Shown here: one piece after another, positions 59,501 to 60,859 of the stretch | How positions within the stretch are numbered: the first letter of the stretch is position 1 | Layout: every line of letters begins with the position of its first letter | DNA from: Sipunculus nudus | Lineage: Eukaryota; Annelida; Sipuncula; Golfingiida; Sipunculidae | Assembly (NCBI GenBank): GCA_026874595.1 | Contig: CM049308.1 | Span: 80,834,124-80,898,123, forward strand | DNA length: 64,000 nt | Reading direction: 5' to 3' | Notes under the pieces: model-generated | What the model saw: the letters and a program-made list of their open reading frames with translations, nothing else | Told to the model about the DNA's origin: nothing | Database searches by the model: none | Translations under genes and position numbers: made by a program

Positions 59501-60683
59501 TGAAGCATTGAACTGCGTGACCTGTGCTCACTGAGCCAACATAGACTGTTACCACTTGTTACACAGGCAGCTGTCAGCCAGTCATGGCTGGGGAAAACCC
59601 AGAGCAGACATCCTTCCCCGCGTATCAATGTTTATAAGGACAATATATTTTTCTAATCAACATTTAAAGTGGACAAACACTGTCTCAGTGGTATGTTATA
59701 TGTGCATACCATAAGAATATCTTAATTACATAACGAATATGACATTTTCAGGCAAAATATAAGAATTTAATTGTCATGTAGAATGTCTCCAGTTTTCTGA
59801 AATCATCTGCTAGGGCTCTTGCACAGCGGAGCTAGGACTAGCCAAAAACATGAATTTGGGCATCAAGAGAGTTGGATTGGGCACAGATTGTAACCTTTTG
59901 GCCTAGAATCTTCCAATGTGATATTTATGGAAGTCTTAGGTGAATGTCCTTCGAAACCTGAAACTAAGTTATTGTGACCTTTATTCTGCAAGTTACTGGC
60001 CAAAAATATTATTATGAGCAGCCAAACAGTCAAGTAGGGCACAAAACTTTACTGTTCGACCTAGAACCTAATTATATAATGTGCCATTCTGGGAGGTCCT
60101 TGGCAAGTCTCCATTGAATCCTGAAATTAGGTCACTGTTATCTATATTGTATGAGCTATGAGCAGAATAAAAGCAACCAGATATAACACACAGCACAAAC
60201 CTTATCTTTTGGATCTAGAAATGTCTTTCTTAAAGTATACTCAGGTCATTGTAATATAACAATAATTAATGCATGCATCACCTGTATGTCAAATTCAGCT
60301 CAGCATCATGGCCCATGGGCCACTAGTTTTTTTAGATAATTCAAAAGTTTTAATGGTATCAAATATCGTCACTGCTTGAAAAAATACAGGTTTGGGTGAA
60401 CCCATAGCATGACAGATTTATTTGCATTTTGCTGCTGGAAAAAATACAGGTAGGAGTGAATCCTTAGCATGACAGATTTATTTGAGATGTTAATTGATTC
60501 ATTTTCGTTTTTAGATTATGAGTCTCCCTAAAAATACTTGTTCTCTTGGTTCAAACCCTGAGGATGCATTCGTGGATGGTGCTGATTTCTGTCTGACAGG
60601 AAGATTCCCTGTCACACCCAAGGATATAAAGTTCTTCCATGTTACCTATGTTGTCGTGGTTGGACCTGTGCCTTTCAAGTTTG
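2651..60683 (+). CDS. Partial multi-exon gene: large lipid transfer protein (vitellogenin-N domain) family, 27 exons
   Basis: Assembled by hand from 27 exons with consensus acceptors and donors; all 26 junctions keep the reading frame, giving about 1,476 residues. Seen: residues 1-185 carry the LLTP N-sheet pattern (FTM-x-D-x-G near residue 4, LKKAFASVF near 27); residues 214-500 carry the alpha-helical domain (FLDAVGSVGSTEA, LEALGNAAMPRS, MRRAAAHALRNF, EVRLEALRIYEEHP); residue 520 on resembles the following sheet domain (LPEVTWKKEIGSSDIGASIG). Basic cleavage-like sites are RRKR (376-379), RQKR (513-516) and RKR (1084-1086), with many N-x-S/T sites. Known for the family: secreted or ER-lumenal lipid-binding proteins (vitellogenin, apolipophorin/apoB, MTP). 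Inferred: a secreted, processed lipid-binding protein, but not a canonical vitellogenin, since no polyserine phosvitin or vWD domain is visible. About 100 residues including a signal peptide should precede exon 1 and are missing; the C-terminus probably continues past 60683. Confidence 0.85.
2812..3190 (+). repeat. Dispersed repeat, copy 1, in intron 1
   Basis: Shares ordered blocks with 40525-40910: AAAGGGCC.., CCTCACATAGACTG-like, GCATCTGTCAGCAAGTCCGA versus ACATCTGGCAGCAAGTCGGA, TTTGCAAAtgGCG, GTGTTTAC..GATAAACA, and a final TTTTnACAACC. Probably one old interspersed family with copies on both sides of the gene. Confidence 0.65.
3454..3664. repeat. Short element with imperfect inverted ends and a G21 run
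   Basis: The left end CAGGTGCGGATC and the right end GATCCGCCCCTG are inverted copies with one mismatch, 211 bp apart; a 21-G run is at 3467-3487. The ends resemble those of short hAT-like MITEs, but no 8-bp flanking duplication is visible (AGGAACGC versus AATATGCT), so the class is uncertain. Confidence 0.5.
4924..4970. repeat. (TA)n microsatellite
   Basis: A pure TA dinucleotide run of about 47 bp in intron 1. Confidence 0.95.
6786..6885 (-). repeat. Degenerate tRNA-like SINE relic
   Basis: On the minus strand, CCGTGGCTCAGGGGTG (complement of 6849-6864) resembles a tRNA A box. About 30 nt later GCGAGTTCATATCTC resembles a decayed B box (GTTCNANNC), with GACTCAAAAGCCAGG between them where an anticodon arm would be. 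Too decayed for a functional tRNA; probably a SINE head. Confidence 0.45.
7549..7603 (+). CDS. LLTP gene exon 2
   Basis: Acceptor tttttttcag, donor CAG|GTAGGT; phase 0 in, phase 1 out, 55 nt. Encodes EHNEKQPLMYHRHEIDHSG (last Gly shared with exon 3). In LLTPs this stretch is the loop after the KRG-like strand that leads into the E-x-D-x-x-G-x-C type turn. Here the turn reads EIDHSGP and lacks the usual Cys. Confidence 0.82.
8065..8168 (+). CDS. LLTP gene exon 3
   Basis: Acceptor tttttctag, donor AAG|GTAAAC; phase 1 in, phase 0 out, 104 nt. Encodes PPVLMNYKVLKTSEGHKV then MREHHSIEHAERKHAK. The strand pattern (Y-K-V-L, then a charged stretch) fits the N-sheet; the His/Lys-rich end is unusual. 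The frame is open only in this phase and joins exons 2 and 4 without a shift. Confidence 0.84.
8358..8464 (+). CDS. LLTP gene exon 4
   Basis: Acceptor atattccag, donor CAG|GTACCG; phase 0 in, phase 2 out, 107 nt. Encodes TVHFNQYKDIHRVDSDDH and continues to RTKDRQKN. Strongly polar, consistent with a surface strand and loop of the N-sheet domain. No catalytic motif is expected in this family. Confidence 0.82.
9148..9194 (+). CDS. LLTP gene exon 5
   Basis: Acceptor tgtattttag, donor GGAC|GTATGT; phase 2 in, phase 1 out, 47 nt. Encodes SIPLPGEYVVNGKSKG. A short exon supported mainly by clean borders and by joining exons 4 and 6 in frame. Confidence 0.75.
9573..9627 (+). CDS. LLTP gene exon 6
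   Basis: Acceptor tttatttcag, donor AA|GTAAGG; phase 1 in, phase 2 out, 55 nt. Encodes QFPILYVKAQTVATLRHKK. The alternation of hydrophobic residues (ILYVKAQTVATL) fits the last strands of the LLTP N-sheet, where the family often shows a related strand pattern of the type L-x-L-x-x. Confidence 0.78.
9993..10059 (+). CDS. LLTP gene exon 7
   Basis: Acceptor tatttcatag, donor GAG|GTAAGG; phase 2 in, phase 0 out, 67 nt. Encodes PHGRITEMDHSILPRET and IRNYE. Confidence 0.78.
10620..10704 (+). CDS. LLTP gene exon 8
   Basis: Acceptor tcattaatag (weak pyrimidine tract), donor AAAG|GTAAAT; phase 0 in, phase 1 out, 85 nt. Encodes KKKEVTNLHEAVFMTKKYLD then CSRQAPKK. This is the linker that leads into the helical domain. 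Confidence 0.75.
11217..11497 (+). CDS. LLTP gene exon 9 (start of alpha-helical domain)
   Basis: Acceptor tgttctcacag, donor GAG|GTGTGA; phase 1 in, phase 0 out, 281 nt. The exon holds two amphipathic helices and the most family-like segment: DREVFLDAVGSVGSTEAQRL followed by LVYVLRNPNITSEELQHFF. Known LLTPs show the pattern R-x-x-F-L-D-A-[LV]-x-x-x-G-T-x-A here, followed by E-A-x-x-F/L. The Cys pair in TCTSDDC could form a local disulphide, and NRT and NIT are N-glycosylation sequons. This exon gives the strongest support for the superfamily call. Confidence 0.92.
11754..11808 (+). CDS. LLTP gene exon 10
   Basis: Acceptor gtcttgcag, donor CATG|GTAAGT; phase 0 in, phase 1 out, 55 nt. Encodes PVIVEMEKMCFGEDYELH, one helix of the helical domain continuing directly from NPIE of exon 9. 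Confidence 0.85.
12201..12347 (+). CDS. LLTP gene exon 11
   Basis: Acceptor tttcttacag, donor CATT|GTAAGT; phase 1 in, phase 1 out, 147 nt. Encodes IAVMEENQKRACLAMGAAI then PKLNRTNPKRANQLVGHLET. Ala-rich helices as in the HEAT-like LLTP domain; NRT is an N-glycosylation sequon. Confidence 0.88.
13001..13242 (+). CDS. LLTP gene exon 12 (LGNA helix pair and furin-like site)
   Basis: Acceptor catgttttag, donor GAG|GTAGGT; phase 1 in, phase 0 out, 242 nt. It begins with LRRKRDVSLDAGSDEG, a consensus R-x-K-R proprotein-convertase site followed by an acidic loop. Then follow VVLLEALGNAAMPRSFRHLL and AMRRAAAHALRNFHTHE, the family hallmark pair L-x-A-L-G-N-A and R-x-A-A-x-A-L-R. A cleavage site inside the helical domain is not usual for LLTPs: known sites in apolipophorin and vitellogenin lie after it. 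Whether it is cut is unknown. Confidence 0.93.
13879..14009 (+). CDS. LLTP gene exon 13 (end of helical domain)
   Basis: Acceptor ttaattgtag, donor CAGAG|GTACTG; phase 0 in, phase 2 out, 131 nt. Encodes SADALLETALHDDHREVRLE then ALRIYEEHPLAYDVTEEQV. The E-V-R-x-x-A-x-x-x-x-x-x-x-P pattern is conserved at this position in vitellogenin, apoB and MTP. Confidence 0.91.
14534..14724 (+). CDS. LLTP gene exon 14 (second furin-like site, start of next sheet)
   Basis: Acceptor ctgtgttacag, donor ATGG|GTAAGC; phase 2 in, phase 1 out, 191 nt. It contains NHT and NLS sequons, then HSRQKRSTLAEIL, a second consensus R-x-K-R site just after the helical domain, the usual place for LLTP processing. It continues with EIALPEVTWKKEIGSSDIGA, resembling the first strands of the DUF1943-like open sheet. 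Confidence 0.88.
14825..17611 (+). mobile_element. Helentron-like non-autonomous element C1
   Basis: The 5' word GTGAACCTGTG (14826-14836) recurs as its exact inverse CACAGGTTCAC (17582-17592). Next come the hairpin AGGCCTGTAGGCCT (17596-17609) and a CTTG end (17608-17611) before a T-run; the head follows a T-run too. Interior: about five tandem monomers marked by ACAGCGTCC-like words at 16049, 16313, 16590, 16857 and 17134 (264-277 bp apart), most carrying the palindrome GGTGGCGCCACC. Two extra heads lie at 15724 and 15869 and another hairpin end at 17390-17418. No protein is encoded. Known for Helitron2/HINE elements: asymmetric inverted ends, 3' hairpin, internal tandem repeats. Confidence 0.82.
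15598..15661. repeat. TGTCTAGACA palindromic tract
   Basis: Repeats of the word GTCTAGACAATGT and variants, each containing the palindrome TGTCTAGACA, inside element C1. Probably a local slippage product. Confidence 0.8.
17612..18860 (+). other. Rest of intron 14
   Basis: No element ends are seen. A GAGTCC/GACTC-rich tract at about 17775-17895 looks like a decayed short-period repeat. The remainder is AT-rich and featureless to me. Confidence 0.5.
18861..19006 (+). CDS. LLTP gene exon 15
   Basis: Acceptor tacttttgcag, donor AAG|GTAGGT; phase 1 in, phase 0 out, 146 nt. Encodes PLKGIFEIHIFDDAWAEIHI followed by LKMRLDIVRLRLCYRG. Alternating beta-strand pattern, consistent with an amphipathic sheet lining a lipid cavity (inference). 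Confidence 0.86.
19130..19330 (+). repeat. CTGT-rich microsatellite with repeat-like 3' flank
   Basis: (CTGT/CCCT)n from 19137 to 19182 followed by a flank reading CATGCGGTAACTATCC and CATTCAAATTTGGGTCAG, the kind of head seen in bivalve HINE-like repeats. No inverted end was found, so it is probably a fragment. Confidence 0.45.
20173..21564 (+). mobile_element. Helentron-like non-autonomous element B1
   Basis: 5' word AGCTCAGCTGA (20173-20183) after a T-run; inverted copy TCAGCTGAGC at 21533-21542; perfect palindrome GACCCATGGGTC at 21548-21559; end CTTG (21561-21564) before TTTT. A GTCC/GTCT tetranucleotide microsatellite follows the head (20220-20280). The interior holds two diverged tandem monomers marked by CTAATATCAAAACCACT. 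No coding capacity. This is the cleanest type-1 B copy in the window. Confidence 0.85.
21565..22582 (+). other. 3' part of intron 15
   Basis: About 1 kb with no element ends, tandem repeat or supported exon seen on either strand. An 89-codon minus-strand open frame at 22032-22301 has no splice or family support. Confidence 0.5.
22583..22915 (+). CDS. LLTP gene exon 16 (helix-rich middle region)
   Basis: Acceptor ttttcattatag, donor CAG|GTAAAT; phase 0 both ends, 111 codons. Long amphipathic helices: TVIKLLFDPVVDIVDSITDL, then GGIVSDLISSSLNMEEKLKQ. NST is a sequon. This helical stretch does not match any LLTP domain I recognise and marks the point where the protein departs from vitellogenin and apolipophorin. 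Confidence 0.88.
23211..23353 (+). CDS. LLTP gene exon 17
   Basis: Acceptor tgcattttag, donor CAGAA|GTAAGC; phase 0 in, phase 2 out, 143 nt. Encodes TFPSAITEFEQATKEFGNAG then SNPLDALGTFLQGVQ. It continues the helical region of exon 16. Confidence 0.86.
23470..23960. repeat. 26-bp minisatellite
   Basis: About 19 diverged copies of ACTCCACATGTATAGATTCT followed by CACATT. Some units lack the TGTATAGATT half or carry TTTAGATT. It lies in intron 17 about 100 bp after exon 17. Confidence 0.92.
24186..25705 (+). mobile_element. Helentron-like non-autonomous element A1
   Basis: 5' word ATGCCCCCGCC (24186-24196) in a T-run context; inverted copy GGCGGAGGCAT (25672-25682, one mismatch); hairpin GTGTCGTTCCGACAC (25685-25699); end CTAG (25702-25705) before TTTT. 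The head also forms its own hairpin with the GGCAGGGCCAT region. Interior: eight tandem monomers marked by CAATGCCTGCAGATATTGGC at 24271, 24451, 24631, 24811, 24989, 25151, 25332 and 25511 (mostly 178-181 bp apart). Non-coding; open frames here are repeat shadows. Confidence 0.87.
25853..25917 (+). CDS. LLTP gene exon 18 (last exon before the 14.4-kb intron)
   Basis: Acceptor attattttgtag, donor TCAG|GTAGGG; phase 2 in, phase 1 out, 65 nt. Encodes KIRSALGKIIKGKRRMEAYF. Strongly basic (KGKRR). It joins exon 19 in phase across the giant repeat-filled intron. Confidence 0.8.
27693..28147. repeat. Unrelated insert of about 458 bp inside the B2 array
   Basis: The unit breaks after GACACACTGAG and resumes at AAAAGTCTCCATGG; the distance between unit landmarks rises to 790 bp where about 332 is expected. 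The insert is not monomer sequence and shows no clear terminal repeat. Origin unknown. Confidence 0.6.
28959..30956 (+). repeat. 998-bp tandem duplication of three monomers
   Basis: Sequence around 29100-29830 recurs nearly base for base at 30098-30828, offset 998 bp, including shared rare features (GGGTGGGCCACC, TTTTTTTTGAGACC). The minus-strand open frames at 29248-29496 and 30246-30494 translate identically. The similarity is far higher than between neighbouring monomers, so this is a recent trimer duplication. Confidence 0.88.
31801..33866 (+). mobile_element. Helentron-like element A2, nested in B2
   Basis: 5' word ATGCCCCCGCC (31801-31811) after TTTTT; inverted GGCGGGGGTAT (33833-33843, one mismatch); hairpin GTGTCGTTCCGACAC (33846-33860); end CTAG (33863-33866) before TTTT. 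About eleven 180-bp monomers (CAATGCCTGCAG near 31895, 32074, 32254, 32433, 32612, 32791 and on). B2 monomer sequence flanks it on both sides, so A2 inserted into B2. It contains a trimer-level repeat of about 538 bp. Confidence 0.88.
36525..36690. repeat. TATTTGAATAC-type palindromic stretch
   Basis: Several copies of GTATTTGAATAC and its near-inverses (ACAAATATGAATTTGT, TTCATGAATGCATTCATGAA) lie close together near the 3' side of B2. They look like the ends of a small palindromic MITE, but borders cannot be placed. Confidence 0.35.
37082..37630 (+). other. Intronic spacer between B2 and A3
   Basis: AT-rich sequence with a (GT)n run at about 37546-37566. No exon or element ends seen. Confidence 0.5.
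37631..39488 (+). mobile_element. Helentron-like element A3 with damaged 3' end
   Basis: Intact head ATGCCCCCGCC (37631-37641), a GTCC/TTCC microsatellite and about ten 180-bp monomers. The 3' end reads CCCCAGGC directly joined to GTTCCGACACATCTAG: compared with A1 and A2, the rest of the inverted word and the left arm of the hairpin are deleted. CTAG is at 39485-39488 and a second CTAG follows at 39490-39493. Part of the array is arranged as dimers (period about 359 bp). Confidence 0.82.
40003..40215 (+). repeat. Dispersed repeat, copy 2
   Basis: Pairs with 520-780 through ordered shared words (GAGTATGTTTGTGTCACAT, CTTATTGAACCCTG, GGGGGCTGA). It lies 130 bp before exon 19. Confidence 0.6.
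40347..40501 (+). CDS. LLTP gene exon 19
   Basis: Acceptor attgctacttcag, donor ATG|GTATGA; phase 1 in, phase 0 out, 155 nt. Encodes RSPYFMGPEDLTIIQHDMTK then IKQILEKVVNDTSG. Helical with an NDT sequon and an acidic loop ending. Confidence 0.86.
40525..40910 (+). repeat. Dispersed repeat, copy 2, in intron 19
   Basis: Pairs with 2812-3190 (CTCACATAGACTGTTTGTTT, ACATCTGGCAGCAAGTCGGA, TTTGCAAAAAGTG, GATAAACA, TTTTACAACC). Both copies start 25-40 bp after a donor site. Class unknown. Confidence 0.65.
40911..41822 (+). other. Rest of intron 19
   Basis: About 900 bp, AT-rich. No exon, RNA gene or recognised repeat end. Confidence 0.5.
41823..41989 (+). CDS. LLTP gene exon 20
   Basis: Acceptor ctctgttatag, donor TTTGT|GTGAGT; phase 0 in, phase 2 out, 167 nt. 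Encodes KLHERQAAVAILAKLDEYST then TAMKGFADAYNLAMSIIRNL. Predicted continuous helices; possible coiled coil. Confidence 0.87.
42315..42486 (+). CDS. LLTP gene exon 21 (Cys cluster)
   Basis: Acceptor cttttgtag, donor CTG|GTAGAT; phase 2 in, phase 0 out, 172 nt. Encodes VGKLRRIIRKIWGPEAYG and the cluster CSGSCGCGFFPTTSGDRFP (C-x3-C-x-C). Reading on past the donor gives a short run and a stop at 42520-42522, so an alternative intron-retained end is possible. Phase-0 joining to exon 22 is the simpler reading. Confidence 0.83.
42487..44365 (+). other. Intron 21
   Basis: The first 800 bp show nothing specific beyond AACCAACCAACC near 43185. The second part (43300-44285) is a repeat, listed separately. 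Confidence 0.55.
43300..44282 (+). repeat. Fragment of HINE-like family E, copy 1
   Basis: Repeated CATGACCTTGACC and TCAAGGTCAT words at about 150-330-bp steps, ending TTTG-TGGATG-CAAA (44254-44267) then CTAG (44279-44282) before TTTT, as in the 46.4-46.9-kb copy. The 5' end and inverted word could not be found. Confidence 0.5.
44366..44910 (+). CDS. LLTP gene exon 22 (longest exon, third basic site)
   Basis: Acceptor aatcttttcag, donor CAGAG|GTAAGA; phase 0 in, phase 2 out, 545 nt. It starts VPVPFRGVLYNKTDHIYLD. The exon has five N-x-S/T sequons (NKT, NGT, NAT, NGT, NAT), Cys in TLMCAGE, SPCGPN and KQVCDE, and HPRKRSAES, a third basic cleavage-like site. I do not recognise the domain. Mixed strand and loop character with many glycosylation sites implies an extracellular region. 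Confidence 0.9.
45414..46094 (+). mobile_element. Helentron-like non-autonomous element D1
   Basis: 5' word AGCCCTCAGCC (45414-45424); exact inverse GGCTGAGGGCT (46058-46068); hairpin TCAGC-TTCT-GCTGA (46073-46086); end CTAG (46091-46094) before T. A GTCC/GTCT microsatellite sits at 45460-45476. The interior has two diverged half-units (aaACTTCGAnGCTTA, GGAACCATTTGGTGGATT twice) and GGTGGCGCAACC. 681 bp, non-coding. Confidence 0.83.
46400..46939 (+). repeat. Fragment of HINE-like family E, copy 2
   Basis: Repeats of CTTCAAGGTCAAATC at about 100-150-bp steps. The end is hairpin TTTGCA-TGGG-TGCAAA (46911-46926) and CTAG (46936-46939) before TTTT. No 5' word was identified. Confidence 0.55.
46940..47397 (+). 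other. End of intron 22
   Basis: AT-rich sequence leading to the exon 23 acceptor. Nothing specific seen. Confidence 0.5.
47398..47666 (+). CDS. LLTP gene exon 23
   Basis: Acceptor cttctgacaag, donor TCAG|GTAATA; phase 2 in, phase 1 out, 269 nt. Encodes SDDPETALQRFPVQRILDIL and a helix with MELHQQLSDLLEFLVQVQAA, then YSPIEFRQSLKQRGYNLAAS. Function unknown. Confidence 0.86.
47852..47866 (+). CDS. Candidate 15-nt micro-exon (DYPGQ)
   Basis: A strong pyrimidine tract and acceptor (ttttttctgcag) and an AAG|GTAAAA donor enclose 15 nt. Read in phase 1 it encodes DYPGQ and is itself phase 1 to phase 1, so inclusion or skipping leaves exon 24 in frame. No conservation evidence is available, so it may be a chance pair of splice sites. 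Confidence 0.4.
48322..48531 (+). CDS. LLTP gene exon 24 (Cys-rich tail module)
   Basis: Acceptor tatattccag, donor GAAG|GTATGT; phase 1 both ends, 210 nt. Cys pattern: C-x14-C-x5-C-x4-C-G, then a later C in ELTSCNPE. Encodes YCRVSPDCKSLRCGIELKYL. Symmetric phase and compact Cys spacing suggest a small disulphide-stabilised beta module that could be shuffled. Not identified. Confidence 0.88.
48532..49915 (+). other. Intron 24
   Basis: About 1.4 kb of unique-looking AT-rich sequence. No exon, element end or tandem repeat identified. Confidence 0.5.
49916..50125 (+). CDS. LLTP gene exon 25
   Basis: Acceptor atttttttcccag, donor ACAG|GTTTGT; phase 1 both ends, 210 nt, the same length and phase as exon 24 but not an obvious duplicate in sequence. 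Encodes DGFQYVTVYDDVVKLDPDVS, then FDLDVFVCSKKMPTCLQ and LDCETG; NFT is a sequon. Confidence 0.87.
51921..52286 (+). other. 121-codon open frame inside the TTAA element, unrecognised
   Basis: Begins MTQTAAAASQHANTGNRFDS and contains hydrophobic stretches LVIIIKISRLF and VVTGAMVAFLIL. It matches no transposase or other family I know. It could be a remnant exon of the mobile element or chance. Confidence 0.2.
52568..52585. repeat. Poly-C run (18 C)
   Basis: Homopolymer inside the TTAA element, next to a GGAGGGGGG stretch on its left. Confidence 0.9.
52650..52730. repeat. (AT)n microsatellite, 81 bp
   Basis: Pure AT dinucleotide run inside the TTAA element. The predicted TYIYIY-type reading frame across it is an artefact of the repeat. 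Confidence 0.95.
53504..53547. repeat. (CA)n(TA)n(CA)n microsatellite
   Basis: Compound dinucleotide run ACACAC..ATATAT..ACACAC in the TTAA element. Confidence 0.95.
55738..55975 (-). mobile_element. tRNA-derived SINE
   Basis: On the minus strand it starts near 55975. An A-box-like GACAGCTGAGTGGT and the B box GTTTGATTCCC (complement of 55910-55920) stand in tRNA order about 45 bp apart. The body then holds GGTTTTCTCCAGGTCCTCC and GGTTTCCTCC (complement of 55836-55862), which looks like a conserved SINE core. The end is AATAAATAAA. It sits in the 3' part of B3. No clear target duplication was found. Confidence 0.75.
56199..56797 (+). mobile_element. Helentron-like element C2 (short)
   Basis: Head AGTGAACCTGTG (56199-56210) after TTTTT; inverted CACAGGTTTGC (56767-56777, two mismatches); hairpin AGGCCTGTAGGCCT (56781-56794). 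The terminal CTTG is mutated to CTAAG. It has about one and a half monomers only, so it looks like a deletion derivative of C1. Confidence 0.78.
56924..57051 (+). mobile_element. Small HINE-like element F (about 128 bp)
   Basis: Head AGTCCCCCACAGTAAGGAAG folds with GGGGGACT. A GTCTGTCCGTCCTTCC microsatellite follows. The end has a short inverted GGACTA (57027-57032), a GCCT-AC-AGGC hairpin (57037-57046) and CTTG (57048-57051) before TTT. Same plan as families A-D but very short inverted word. Confidence 0.6.
57060..57933 (+). repeat. C-type monomers with the alternative 3' end
   Basis: Shares CCGCCAnAnCAGAGTTTTGCA with the 62.1-kb copy and the AGACATCCATGCT monomer words. It ends GTCGCTTGTCGAC (57907-57919) then CTAG (57930-57933) before TT, matching the internal end of C1 at 17390-17418. 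The 5' end is missing. Confidence 0.6.
57996..58138 (+). CDS. LLTP gene exon 26
   Basis: Acceptor tttttgttttcag, donor TTG|GTATGT; phase 1 in, phase 0 out, 143 nt. Encodes TIEIDQIRNKILNSEFGEFI then ADPDAANEIVTLIRKIMHGL. Helical, joined in frame across the 7.9-kb intron. Confidence 0.85.
58530..58600 (+). repeat. Short dispersed repeat, copy 2
   Basis: Pairs with 2520-2610 (CGCACTGATTTCTGAAAAAA, GTGCCTGAGAACC). It lies directly before the head of B4. Confidence 0.6.
58623..60326 (+). mobile_element. Helentron-like non-autonomous element B4
   Basis: 5' word AGCTCAGCTGA (58623-58633) after a T-run; inverted word decayed to TCAGCTCAGCA (60295-60305); palindrome TGGCCCATGGGCCA (60309-60322); end CTAG (60323-60326) before TTTTTTT. 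It holds diverged type-2-like monomers marked by CCTAGAATCTT-like words and GGTCCTTGG. It shows that CTAG and CTTG ends occur in one family. Confidence 0.82.
60515..60683 (+). CDS. LLTP gene exon 27 (last well-supported exon)
   Basis: Acceptor ttcgtttttag, donor TTTG|GTAAGT; phase 0 in, phase 1 out, 169 nt. Encodes IMSLPKNTCSLGSNPEDAF, then GADFCLTGRFPVTPKDIKFF and VTYVVVVGPVPFKFG. A strong donor shows that the gene continues downstream. Confidence 0.87.
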
Positions 60684-60859
60684 GTAAGTAAAACCCACAT
60701 GTATTATCCCTGCCAGTCAGGACCACAAAATGTACAGGCCAGCCAAATCATTATTTTTTAAAGAGTCGCACTTTTTGTGAGAATATTTTGAAAATCACTC
60801 TTAGTAATCTTTTTCATTCTTTTTTTCCACAGCACTCTTTTTTAACCCTTTTTTGTATT

